Source: Agrypnia vestita
Lineage: Eukaryota; Arthropoda; Insecta; Trichoptera; Phryganeidae
Reading direction: 5' to 3'
NCBI GenBank assembly: GCA_016648135.1
Contig: JADDOH010001570.1
Coordinates: forward strand, 1-64,000
DNA length: 64,000 nt
Within the stretch, counting starts at the first letter, position 1. Each line of letters begins with the position of its first letter. The notes under the pieces were generated by a model that made no database searches, had not been told where the DNA came from, and was given only the letters and a program-made list of their open reading frames with translations. A program made the translations under genes and the position numbers. Below are positions 23,223 through 33,661 of the stretch, in pieces.

Positions 23223-23748
23223 CAGGGTTATTTGGAAAACATTAAAAACCTCGTAGGACTATATTCCTGCCTTGATTATGGGTCGAAAATGTACAAGCTA
23301 TCATGACCTAATATCAATAGTTAAGGAGATATGCGACATCAAAGTTTGCATTTTTTTCAATATTTCTGACTTATTTATTGTAAAACGTTGGATTATCATT
23401 AAAGTAACTCATATCGATTACGAATAATTCATACACTTTTTAATACAGGCCAAATAAAATGATAAAAACCCTGAAAAAATTCCAATTGGAATTCGAAGGT
23501 TTTTATTTTTTTATTTGACTTGTATTAAAGGGAATAAATTTCTTATATTTGATATAAGTTACTGTAATGATAGTCCAAAGTTTCACAAAAAATAAGTCAG
23601 AAATATTGAAAAAAAAAAAATACTAACTTTGATGTCGCATATCTCCTTAACTATTAATATCAGGTCATAATAGCTTGAACATTTTCCACTCATAATTAAG
23701 GCAGGAATATAATCCTGCGAAGTTATTAATGTTTTCCAAATAAACCTG
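23223..23748. mobile_element. 526-bp full-length palindrome (fold-back MITE), TA-flanked
   Basis: Left end CAGGGTTATTTGGAAAACAT and right end ATGTTTTCCAAATAAACCTG are inverted. The whole length folds back on itself (for example GATATGCGACATCAAAG near 23325 and CTTTGATGTCGCATATC near 23630), leaving only a short loop. TA sits at both outer edges, as for mariner/Tc1 or related MITEs. A transcript would form a hairpin of more than 200 bp. Confidence 0.8.
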
Positions 23749-23842
23749 TATAATAAATCCTATGTGACGTTTAGTACATTCTGAGATAAGCGAATAAAAA
23801 CTGTTTAAATAATAATTGCCCGGACTAGATTTTAAAAAATAT

Positions 23843-24255
23843 TTAGAATATAGAATCAATAATAAAATGATGGTTTAAACAATTTCCATTAACACTATCA
23901 AATAAATCATTTATAAAAAGAACAAACTGCGATGTCTCCGAAGTCCCCTTGTTGATGCTCACACCAGCATGCATATTCAGAGATGCTGCTAGAGATCGGC
24001 TAAGAACCTGGGCTGCCATTTTCAACTTCATCTTCTTTAATTTATCTGGGAAAATGAGAAAATCGGTTAGTTTTGTCAGTGAACTAAAAAAATTTCCATT
24101 TCTACGCTGTACCCCGCTGTTAAAAAAATGACATTTTTGGTTAACATGGTGTTTCTAATATCCTTGAGTAAGTGTGGAGCATCAAAATGACAGACTATTT
24201 CCCTATCAAATAATTCAAACTGTACAATTTTGTTTTCTACATTCAGACAGGTATA
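23843..24255 (-). pseudogene. P-element/THAP9-like transposase remnant
   Basis: The minus strand reads ELFDREIVCHFDAPHLLKDI (about 24215..24155), matching the FDxPHLLK motif in the RNase-H-like domain of P and THAP9 transposases. Then, after a frame break, come LKKMKLKMAAQVLSRSLAAS and FVLFINDLFDSVNG (24040..23880), the usual downstream blocks. The N-terminal THAP finger and most of the catalytic domain are missing, so this is a dead fragment. Confidence 0.72.
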
Positions 24256-24470
24256 TTTCTCTAAATCCGAGACATGGATCTATACGATATTTGTTATTCT
24301 CTAGTGTTATAAGTGTGTAAAATACATATATTTACATGTGTTCCAAAACATTGTATGTGATGTAAATAATTACAATATTTTGGCAAGGGCCTTCGTTTAG
24401 AATAAAAATAAATATATTGTGAAGGAGATACAATATTTTAGCTCTTAAAAATGTGCCCGGAGGAGTTAAA

Positions 24471-24978
24471 TGTATTGCAATAAGCATATATCTTTATAAC
24501 GGAAAGCTCAAGAGGTCCAATATTTTAACGCATAATAGGTTGTCTTTATTACAATTCAGTATTTAATTACACTTTTATATACCATTAGATGGCTTCTATT
24601 TTTCATTTTTTAATGATTCACAAAAGATGGAAGTTTTTGCACATCCGTCATTGTTCTACGATCATGATTGTATGCTTGTATAATGTGCCTCCACTTGGCA
24701 GATTTTACAATACCTCGCTGTTTATGTATTGCAATAAGCATATATCTTTATAACGGAAAGCTCAAGAGGTCCAATATTTTAACGCATAATAGGTTGTCTT
24801 TATTACAATTCAGTATTTAATTACACTTTTATATACCATTAGATGGCTTCTATTTTTCATTTTTTAATGATTCACAAAAGATGGAAGTTTTTGCACATCC
24901 GTCATTGTTCTACGATCATGATTGTATGCTTGTATAATGTGCCTCCACTTGGCAGATTTTACAATACCTCGCTGTTTA
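24471..24978 (+). repeat. Exact tandem duplication, 2 x 254 bp
   Basis: 24471..24724 and 24725..24978 appear identical base for base (both start TGTATTGCAATAAGCATA and end TACCTCGCTGTTTA). Part of the unit (CCATTAGATGGCTTCT, CATTGTTCTACGATC) recurs diverged near 62700..62860, so the unit belongs to a dispersed repeat. Confidence 0.9.
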
Positions 24979-26261
24979 AAAATGAATGTCATTTGTTCTG
25001 AACAGTTACAATATTATTATTCATTATTTCCGTGCTCCCCAATATACATGTTAAAAAATGTATATCTCCAGAAATCTTCAACTGTGTCAAATGCAGTAAT
25101 TTTCTTTTGCACATCTTCCCAAATGGCGCATTTGAGTGGCTTGGCTCTAGGTACCACGGCTTCCAAGAGTTCTGAAGTGGGTGCTTTATCAAAGAATCTG
25201 TCCCTTTTTCCTTATTAGGAGGATCAGCAGAGAAGCTGAAATGTTTCAATGTGAAATCAATAAACAAATAGCAATTTAAGAATACTGGTAAAAATTTATC
25301 TTACTTTTGAATTCGAAAGTCTAATTCCAAATTCTAATATGCTACGGTAAAAAAACAGTTGGTAAATTCTTTGGCTTCCGAAGAATATATTTAAAATAAA
25401 AATGTTAACTGCCATAGCGACGTGAGAACGAAAATAGTATGCTGTCCGCCATTGAAGAATTTTTATTCAAATGCAAAGCTGGATTTAGATGAATAAGATT
25501 AAATCATTTATATGTACATTTTAGAGCATTGTTAAATATTTACCTGTACTTCCTCAGCCCTAGCAACCCCCATCGTGCTTTGTTTTCTGTTTTAAAGTTT
25601 CAATTCTCAATCCCGTTGTATTATCAACGACCTGTCAATGCAGGCGGTAGACGCCATAGAATAAAGAAAATGGCGACTGACAAGGAACCGGATATTACAG
25701 TTGCCGGAAAACTTCATGAAATTCTTTGGCTAAGTGGGGGAATGCGCAGAAGACGAAATTTGGGTCTCGTTGGTAGAAAGGTAGATGCGCAAACGTCCCC
25801 CACTACGCCGCATAATTTCAAGATGTTTGCCGGCTACTGTATCAACGTCACGGCTATTCTATGGTTCGTGCCTTCTCTATTTTGTGGTTCGTGCACAAGA
25901 TACAAGATGGCTGACAATAAACAATGCGTATGACGTCACGGCTATTCTGTGGCGCTACCTTGTGGTGGTCACTCGATACTTCGAGTGCCCACCCCCTGGT
26001 ATTCAGTTGCCAATAAAACATCGGCGGGAGCGCACGCAAATTCGATTTGCCATAATTTTATAATAATTTACTAAAATAATGCAAATATGTATGTTTACCT
26101 TACATAATTATATAAAGGGACCTTTTAAAAGTCTTATCTGTATCGTATTTATGTTTTTTTAATCACATATTAAAAAGTATGCCGATTTTTAATCAGGTAA
26201 CGCTGTGTTACTCCACCGTCCCCAAAGTTTTTTTTTAGCACAGTCTTTTAAGAGATATCAT
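24979..26261. other. Intergenic stretch, part GC-richer, no recognised gene
   Basis: Open frames such as 24989..25267 (-) and 25529..25933 (+) match no family I know. 25640..26050 is GC-richer and contains CACGGCTATTCT twice (25849, 25937), so a repeat is likely. Confidence 0.45.
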
Positions 26262-26495
26262 GGGTCGTGTAGCGAAGCTAAAATGGCAATAGGCAGGCCA
26301 TGCAGGGTACTATAAGATTGACTCCCAGAGATCTGAGGTGGAGTCCTTGGGAGAGTAAAAGAGATGGGCCAACGATAAAGCTGCTTTGGGGAGAAAAATG
26401 GCTACAGTTAGCAAATAACAAGGAATGATGGAAGGGCATGGAAGATGCCTATATTCAGCAGTGCAGAGATGATAGCTGAAGAAAAAGAAGAAGAA
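26262..26495 (+). pseudogene. RTE-type retrotransposon remnant, fragment 3 (C-terminus)
   Basis: The frames read RVAKLKWQ-AGHAG, then SQRSEVESLGE and RWANDKAALGRKMATVSK, then GRCLYSAVQR, following the C-terminal pattern of RTE elements (AKLKWxWAGHxxR ... RWxxD ... EAYVQQW). Stops and frameshifts are frequent. Its tail (GATAGCTGAAGAAAAA) also exists at 47990 in unit B. Confidence 0.6.
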
Positions 26496-26637
26496 TAAGT
26501 TATTTATTAATTATACCTTAAATAAATAAAAATGAATTAATCAGTATTAATTTCTTTTATGTCTGTATCCAGTGAATGAAGACATAAATAAATTAAGCTC
26601 AGTGCAAAATGACAAACTTTTGATATATTTTAGATAT

Positions 26638-26703
26638 TTATATTTCTTCTTCATGCATCAGCTGCTTCACCAGAGCGAAGTACGAGCCTGCGTTTCTGCA
26701 GAC
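26638..26703 (-). pseudogene. Stray copy of the OR-3 last exon
   Basis: 66 nt identical to OR-3 exon 5 (48140..48205): acceptor TTGCAG, VCRNAGSYFALVKQLMHEEEI and stop. Flanking sequence is also nearly identical for about 170 bp on the intron side. No exons 1-4 of a matching receptor are present upstream on this strand within the window. It is best explained as the end of the segmental duplication that carried OR-2 and only the tail of OR-3. A downstream AATAAA (26503..26508, minus strand) is preserved. Confidence 0.9.
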
Positions 26704-26845
26704 CTGCAATCAGAGTAGAATACTTAAAAGTCGAAAGTAAATCAATATGCAACGATTGCAGGTACAACGAATCGAGGCCTACATAAGGGTTGCCAGAAAA
26801 CTACCCGACAGTCGATAACCAGACAAGCCAACATTAAAAAAAATA

Positions 26846-27232
26846 TTGTCACGTGGCTAGGGAGGAATGAATGAAAACACTGAAAATTAATAAGCGATTT
26901 ATTAATAATTGATTAAATAATAATCCAATGTGTAGAGCCATTTAATACTTATCGCTACAATTTACTATACACTATTTTGTAATATATATCTCGTATATAA
27001 ACTCCTTATTGTCGCTGGGTAACACGTATTTATCCATCGTAGAATATTCAATTCTCGTACAAAGAAGTCGATCTGGTTTATTTCGTCAATTAGGTACTTC
27101 GCCAGATCATTTAGCTTTATTTATCGCTTCGATAATCTCACCACTGGCTATCCTGGCCTACCGGCTCACGGCCGACTGGACTAGATCTGCGTTATCCAAA
27201 TATCCATGTGAAATATAAATCACATCCAAATG
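26846..27232. repeat. LTR-like repeat, copy 1
   Basis: Begins ATTGTCACGTGGCTAGGG and GAATGAATGAAAACACTG, and ends near AAATATAAATCACATCC. It is related block by block to 27853..28245 and, at its start, to 48354..48470. On the minus strand it would end in CCACGTGACA, like LTRs. There is no internal polyprotein between the copies, so LTR identity is not proven. Confidence 0.45.
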
Positions 27233-27431
27233 CTGGTATTTTAGAACTTTCTAGATTATCCTAGTATTAAGGGGGAGATTCTCGTCGCTTCTCGGTTGTT
27301 CCAGGCGTTTCCCGAATGTTGCAAATCACCCTAGATTGCTATAGGCTGTTCTCAATCCTTTGATAGTGTTGTGACATATTACAAGGGATTATGTACGTAA
27401 TCCTTTTTGCCATTTCGTTACATTATTTTTC

Positions 27432-27720
27432 TATATAAATAAAAATGTAGATGTTCGTTTGTACAAAATCGATATTCTCTGAAAGTTCCTCACCAATTGC
27501 TTTGAAATTTTGGCACAACGTTGCATTCTATTACTAGGATGTTTTTGTATATCTAGTTTGTTTGTATAAACCTACTTTTAATTTATATCAATAAAAATAT
27601 AAATTTTCGATTGTAAATCATAAATCCAAAATCAAACCAAAATCATTGATCTCATAAAATTCTTTTTGACACAACATTGCACTCGAATTCGCACAAATTA
27701 TTTGAAAAAAAAGGCGCAGG
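27432..27720 (+). repeat. Dispersed repeat beginning CTATATAAATAAAAATG
   Basis: TATAAATAAAAATGTAGATG, GTTCGTTTGTACAAAATCG and AAATTTTGGCACAACGTTGC are reminiscent of abundant lepidopteran non-autonomous repeats. No ends could be placed. Confidence 0.3.
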
Positions 27721-27852
27721 TACCTACCCTTTCAATATGAATAAATATTTAGATATAACATTTTAGACCAGTTTTATTTTAGACCCTTTCAATATGAATA
27801 AATACTCCTTTTTAGACCAGTTTTATTCCCAGGGGGACATTATTAATTAAGA

Positions 27853-28245
27853 TATTGTCACGTGTCGTGGCTAGGGATGAATGAATGAAAACACTGGAAA
27901 TTAATTAGCGATTTATTAACTAATGATTAATTAATTATTCAATGTACAAAGTCACTTAAAAGCACTTCAACTTAATGCTTTTCTTTAAACTTTAAACTTT
28001 TTCGCTGTATATCACTCGTAAATTAACATTTCATTAACGCTGGGTAACAGGTATTAAACGTTTACTAGAAAATTACATCCACTTTTCGCTCGCAGTATTT
28101 ATCGCTGATTCTTTTCAGCAATTAGGTACTTCATTTGATTATTCGCTCTAATTTATCGCTTCAATTATTTATCGCACCTGGTCACCTTGGCCACCCTAGC
28201 CTCGCGGCTCAATTGTTCTCCAGAGCTGAAGTGTGCTATTTATGT
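27853..28245. repeat. LTR-like repeat, copy 2
   Basis: Same order of blocks as copy 1 (GTGGCTAGGG, GAATGAATGAAAACACTGGA, GCTGGGTAACA, CAATTAGGTACTTC, GGCCACC/GGCTCA) but with much divergence and indels. It is a direct repeat of copy 1, about 1 kb away. Confidence 0.45.
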
Positions 28246-28705
28246 TAATAAACAACTCTTAAAAAATAATGTGTTAACGCGTGGTAGATAGAATGTAAAG
28301 ACTGAAAATTGAAACTAGAAAGATAAACAGTTTTCGGAAGACAAAGTTGTGTATTGTTTTGTCAGTGCAAATTTAATGTACATTCATTGAATTTTTTGAT
28401 AAAAAACAACATTTGCGATAGTTGAATAATCAATACATCAATATATATATATATGTATATAAAAACCCGTGTTTCCCTATCCGCGAAGATTTCTTCACAA
28501 CCAGAAACTACCATCCCCTGGTGGTTATGGTGGTAGATAGCCCTTGGTGTCAAATCGAAAATGTGCCAGTTTGGTGGGGGTGGCTAAGCGTGGGTGGGAG
28601 TGGGTGATGAAAATGTGCTTTCTAGCACGTTGTTTTGTTTTGGGATGGGCGCAAATGCTTCAGATTGTTCCGGAATGGGCCTGCCGACTGTATCAGTAAG
28701 TACGG

Positions 28706-29130
28706 TAAGTCTAGAGGGTTCCCGAAAAATCCATTCTAGAAAGTTTTGGAAGGAGAATGTTCTAAAATATTCCCGAAAGTTCTATAAGTTTCCAAACTAA
28801 GTGGCGTCAAGTGAGTCAAAAACGTTTCAGAATGTCCGGTAAAGCTCTAGAAAGTTCTGGAAGGGGAGTGTTCTAGAAGATTCCTGAAAGTTCTATAAGG
28901 TTCCAAATTACGAGGTGAGGCTAAAAAGTTCCAGAACGTTCAATAAAGGTCTAGAAAGTTCTAGCGGCGGAGTGTGTCTGTGACTATAAGGTTCCAGACC
29001 GTTCGATAAATTTCAAGAATGTTCTGGATGGAGAACGTTCTAGAAGTTTTCCGAAAGTGCTCTAACATTCCAAACAGTATGGCGAAGTATGTCTGTAAGC
29101 TTAGAAGTTCCAGAACGTTCGGTAAAGCTG
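28706..29130 (+). repeat. HSE-rich tandem repeat, left block (about 4 units)
   Basis: Degenerate tandem units of about 110-120 bp with anchor CTCTAGAAAGTTCTGGAAGG at about 28733, 28845, 28948 and 29010. Each unit holds runs of heat-shock-element pentamers (GAA and TTC alternating every 5 bp). At 28871..28893 the order TTC, GAA, TTC, GAA, TTC is perfect in 5-bp phase, and at 28755..28782 five of six positions fit. A second motif, TTCCAGAACGTTC, closes most units. No coding capacity. Confidence 0.85.
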
Positions 29131-31030
29131 ATACGCACTCGTGGTCATTTTCCACTTTTCAGAGGGCAGATCCCCGGCTACGATCGCCGCTCTGACGTGC
29201 TATCAAATAATTTGGGGAGTGATGATCACTAAGGGATGGTGGGGGAAAAATTTAAATGAAAACCTTCAAGTTTGAAAGGTACATGTATTCAAATTATTGA
29301 AAAATTGTCATAATCTTAAAATCTAGCCTTAAGTCTAACCTTATATCTACCTTTCTACCGTCGTGAACGTGGCGACGTCCTGGTCCGGCGACGCGACGTT
29401 GGATGCATCACGGAGCGACGTCGCCGCGCGATTCCCTCGCGTTTCCCTTCCCGCGCGGCCCAACTCACGCTGGTCTGCTTCTGGGCTGGCGGCGGGGCTG
29501 GTTATCGCCCTGATAACCAGCTGACCATCTCCAATGGTCTTCGGCTCCGCCCTTGTTTTCTTCTTCCTCGTCCGTAACAGCGGCCACGTCAGGCTACATC
29601 AATCCACCTGACGTCGCTGTTGGTGGACTTCAGACATCCTCCTCAGCCTGCTTGACTGTCGCCTTGACAGTCAAGATCATGGCAGACCACCCGGCTCTCC
29701 AGGGAGTCTTCTTCCTCCGCTGGGGCTTCTCGGCATGGTCCTCTCGACTGTCGCTCTGACTAGCCGAGATCTCTTCCCTCTTTCTTCTCGGCGCTCCTTC
29801 CGCGGTTCACTTAATTGATGGCCGGCCGACAGTCATCTCATCACTGCTGGCTGACCTTCTCGCACGACTTTTAACACTCACTACTCACTTCCAACGAACT
29901 ACTATCCTTCTAAACTTCCAAGTCCCAACTGCTCTTCCAACGAACTCCTCCCAACTAGACTTCCAAGTCCCAACTGCCTGTGGGAGTGGCCACGCAGGGT
30001 TTTTATACATTTCAGCATCCACGCGCTTCCCTTCAACGTTTTTGGCCACTTCCCTCCTGTCCAACACTTAATTCTTATTTGTTAGGCCTAATTTTAGGTC
30101 ACGCCTCCTAATATAATTTTACTTAATTAATCTTAACTAACAAGAAATAAAAATCTTAAAATTAATACCACTTAAAAATAATTTTTACATACAATTAATT
30201 ACATTAAAAATTATTTTATTATGATGTAACATATAATTATTATTAATAGATCTAAAATACCTTTACATATACACTATGTAATTAACTACACAATTATCTA
30301 AATCTATACAATAAAATACAACTTAGGATACCTTATTTTTAAACTTATTGTCGATGGTCACCCGATCTATAATTTTAAACACTCGCAAAAATTACATTAC
30401 TACAACTAGATTAAATACAATTGATTGATAATTTTATAATTATGTACATTTAAAATTAATAAATTAATCCTAATCATTGTTAATTTGATCTACCTATAAT
30501 TCTCGTATTTAAATACCGCAACCCAGCTAACATTATCCTCTGTACTGCTCTTACATACATGTTGTTATTAATAATTATAGTCTAATCAAACAATAGATGG
30601 AATGCGCGTCTAGGTACATTTAGCTTTTAGACCACCCCGGCGAACGGCAATACGATTTATTGCCGTGGACATACCCATCGACGGAAGCGAAGCTGTCACC
30701 CAAAGAAATCTATGGGATTTTTCTACAATGCATGGACGGGCTGGTGAACCATGTTAAATGTCGATTTTAGAAAACTAATTGCTTTTTTAGCGCCGAATTT
30801 GCAGAAAATTTATTTAAAACCATGTTCCCTGTCTCCTTAGAAATTAATGGCTTTCTAACATGTGCAGCTACGACCATGAGGGTGTTCTTACGACAAAATT
30901 TAAAAACATTAAATCGTTCGCAGAATTACCCTTGGCTTCGAAATCTTTTCACAAAAAAAAACGACCACCCCAGTAGTCGCGAATAAATACAGTCGAATTT
31001 GGCGCGTTTTCGCAATAATATTAATATGAA
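29131..31030. other. 1.9-kb insert interrupting the HSE-rich repeat, with a GC-rich block
   Basis: The repeat stops at 29130 and resumes at about 31031. 29345..30075 is strikingly GC-rich for this region (GGCGACGTCC, CGCGCGGCC, GGCGGGGCTGG). The minus strand has TATAAAAACCC at about 30000..30008 followed by a GC-rich leader, which would fit a promoter plus leader or the LTR of a retroelement (an outer TGTTGG ... ATACA frame can be drawn at 30066 to 29284, but no target duplication was found). 30080..31030 is AT-rich with nothing recognised. Confidence 0.4.
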
Positions 31031-31560
31031 TACATCAAAGCTCTAGAAAGTTCTGGAAGGAGAATGATCTAGAAGATTACTGAAAGTACTATAAGGTTTC
31101 AAACTGAGTAGCGGAGTGTGTCGATGTGTTCAGAAGGTTCCAGAACGTTCATGAAGGTTCTCGAATGCTTTAGAAGTTTCTATAAACAGAAAGTTCTATA
31201 AGGTTTCAAACTGAGTGGCGGAGTATGCTGGTGAATCTAGATGGTTCCAGAACGTTCGATAAAGCTGTAGAAAGTTCTGGAAAGAGAACGTTCTAGAATA
31301 TTCCCAAAAATTCTATTAGGTTGTAAACTGAGTGCGGAGTGTGTCTAGACTAGAAGATTCCAGAATGTTAGATAAAGCTATTAAAAGGTTCTGGAAGGAG
31401 AACGTTCTACAAGATTCCCGAAAGTTTTCTAACGTTCCAAAAAGTATGGCGGAGTGTGTCTGTGAGTCTAGAAGGTTCCAGAAGCTCGATAATGCTCTAG
31501 AAAGTTCTGAAAGGAGAAAGTTCTAGAATATTACTAAAAATTCTATAAGGTTCCAATTCT
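31031..31560 (+). repeat. HSE-rich tandem repeat, right block (about 5 units)
   Basis: Continuation of the same array: anchors at about 31041, 31155, 31262, 31374 and 31496. At 31286..31303 GAA, TTC, GAA, TTC follow in exact 5-bp phase; 31400..31425 has the same run with one GAA changed to CAA. Units also share GGAGTGTGTCTGTGAGTCTA spacers. Confidence 0.85.
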
Positions 31561-31910
31561 ATGCTCATTGGACGGGGATTTTATGTTTAGATATGAGATG
31601 AATGAAGCATTTATAGGGCAGTTAAATTGGAGAATTGGTGAAATTAGATGTCATATCGTGCTTGCCTCTTCAGCCAGAGGGTCCATTGCTTGATAACATA
31701 GAATACACACGTGTCTTGCGATTCAAGTCATGACAATTTTGAACTTATCTAACCATTGATCATGATCTAACATGGCGGCTCTAAATTCTATCATAAATGG
31801 TTATTAGGATAGCAATTGTTATACGTATTTGGAATATAATATTACTGGGATTGATTTTTAACACTGGGCTTAGGAATATAAAACGAGTTTTAACATTTGC
31901 TTTTATTTTT
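31561..31910. other. Intergenic, nothing recognised
   Basis: AT-rich sequence without a coding or repeat signature that I can identify. Confidence 0.5.
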
Positions 31911-32760
31911 ACTCCCTTTCTTTTAATTCGTGGCGTCTGATTGCTTGCTTGTCTGACGAAAAAAATTTGGATCGATTTTTAACCCTTTTCCCGTGATCCA
32001 ATCGAGCTGAAACTTTGCAAGCAGACTCATCAAATTTTCGTTAAAAAAAATAATAATTATAGTTTAATTTTGGATTTTTTGAAATTTAAATGGTTTTTTA
32101 AAATTGGAAAACATACAAATGTACTACCAACAGCGGCCTGACGACGTCACGGAATATTTAAAATTTGAATTACTTCGTCGGTATAATAGGTACATCACTA
32201 CGAATTTCGAAAATTTATGACAATTGGTTCACAGATGACAAAAAAATTCGGTTTTCAAATCGGTTTCGAAATCAAATAATAATTTATTTCTTTTAGATTT
32301 CTGCTTAGTTTTGAAGAATTCTACATTACTCAAATCTGATTCTGACAATTTATATCATTTGACGCTAGAAATTCATAAGGTACGATATTGCTGATAATTG
32401 AATCTATCAAAATCTTGATTAAATTGATTGACAAATGTTTTTAGAATTTAATCTTCAAAGCATGAAGTGTCATATCAAAAATCATTTTAGAAATATATTA
32501 AATTCCTGTAGGTTTAGTCTTATGTTATATGTTTTAATTCGTCTCTAATTGTTAAGATTTTCATTCGTCAAAAGGAATGTAAGAGGAAATAAAACGAAAA
32601 GAAAATTTTAATGGAGATAAAGAGATATTTTAAGAGATTTTTGACATAGATATTTTTCTAAACATGTTTCATTTTCAGTCAATCAATTATTTAATTACAT
32701 GATGGTAAACTTAATTTACATAGAAAGGGAGTAAAATAAAAACTTGGTTTTTATGGGTTA
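31911..32760 (+). repeat. R1 repeat copy 4 (longest, 850 bp)
   Basis: Runs from ACTCCCTTTCTTTTAATTCG to GAAAGGGAGTAAAATAAAAA and TTGGTTTTTATGGGTTA. It contains all family landmarks plus extra middle sequence (32220..32460) whose final part recurs in copy 3 around 17830..17880. No open frame. It may be close to the full-length form of the family. Confidence 0.8.
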
Positions 32761-33661
32761 ATTTTTTTAATACACAGATTATCGACAGGTCATTAACAAT
32801 CCTGATAGATAGTCCTAGTGTGACATCAATGTACAATATAAAAGCATTTTATAACGATTCAGGGAGTAACATGTTTCAGAATACATATACTTTTTTGTGG
32901 TTGAGAAATCAGAGGCTGAAACATAAAAGTTACGTTATAAATCAACGAGTTATACGAAACATAAAATTGCCGCATGGGTCTAGTGTGTGTGGATTCTTGG
33001 TTAACGAAGTCTATCGTGATATGTAAAACTCCTAGGCTGTTTTTAAAAATGTCACAACAGGCTACGAGGCTCAACTACTATATACACATTGTATGCACAC
33101 CGCATCCAAACTGAGTAAATCACAAAGATGTATTGTGAACTCATTGATGGTCAAACCGTTATTTTAACCGGTACTGTTATTTGAGATGTGCATCTGGCAA
33201 GAATTTATATTATACTTTTCACAGCGCTAATAGTGATCTAATATACAGCAAGTAAAGTATTGAAGTAGGGGAGACCGGGTACAAAAGTAACGACGGGTCA
33301 AAAGTAACAAATGCTCTGTAGGTTTTTATCCAATACTCAAAACACCGCTTCGCTGCCATGAGGCGATAGCCAGTTGCGTTCAGCCGCCGCGCGCGCCACG
33401 TGCTTTTAGGTTATGTGAGAGGACGCTACGTGATTTCACCAAACAAAAGTAAGTTACTTAGTATTATAAGGATAATATTAATCTGAATATTTGCATATTA
33501 ATTCTTGATTAGATTGATTTCACAGTGTCTTAATTCGTTTTTGTCTAGCACGTTCCATGTCAAGGTTATCTGTCATGTTTTAACGAAAATGTGATTGGGT
33601 ACAAAAGTAACATAGCCCTATGGGTACAAAAGTAACATGTTACTTTTGTCCCCGTATAGAT

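Noticed and set aside
24989..25267. 92-codon minus-strand frame next to the P-like fossil
   Set aside because: Considered as the missing N-terminus of the transposase, but no THAP Cys/His pattern is present.
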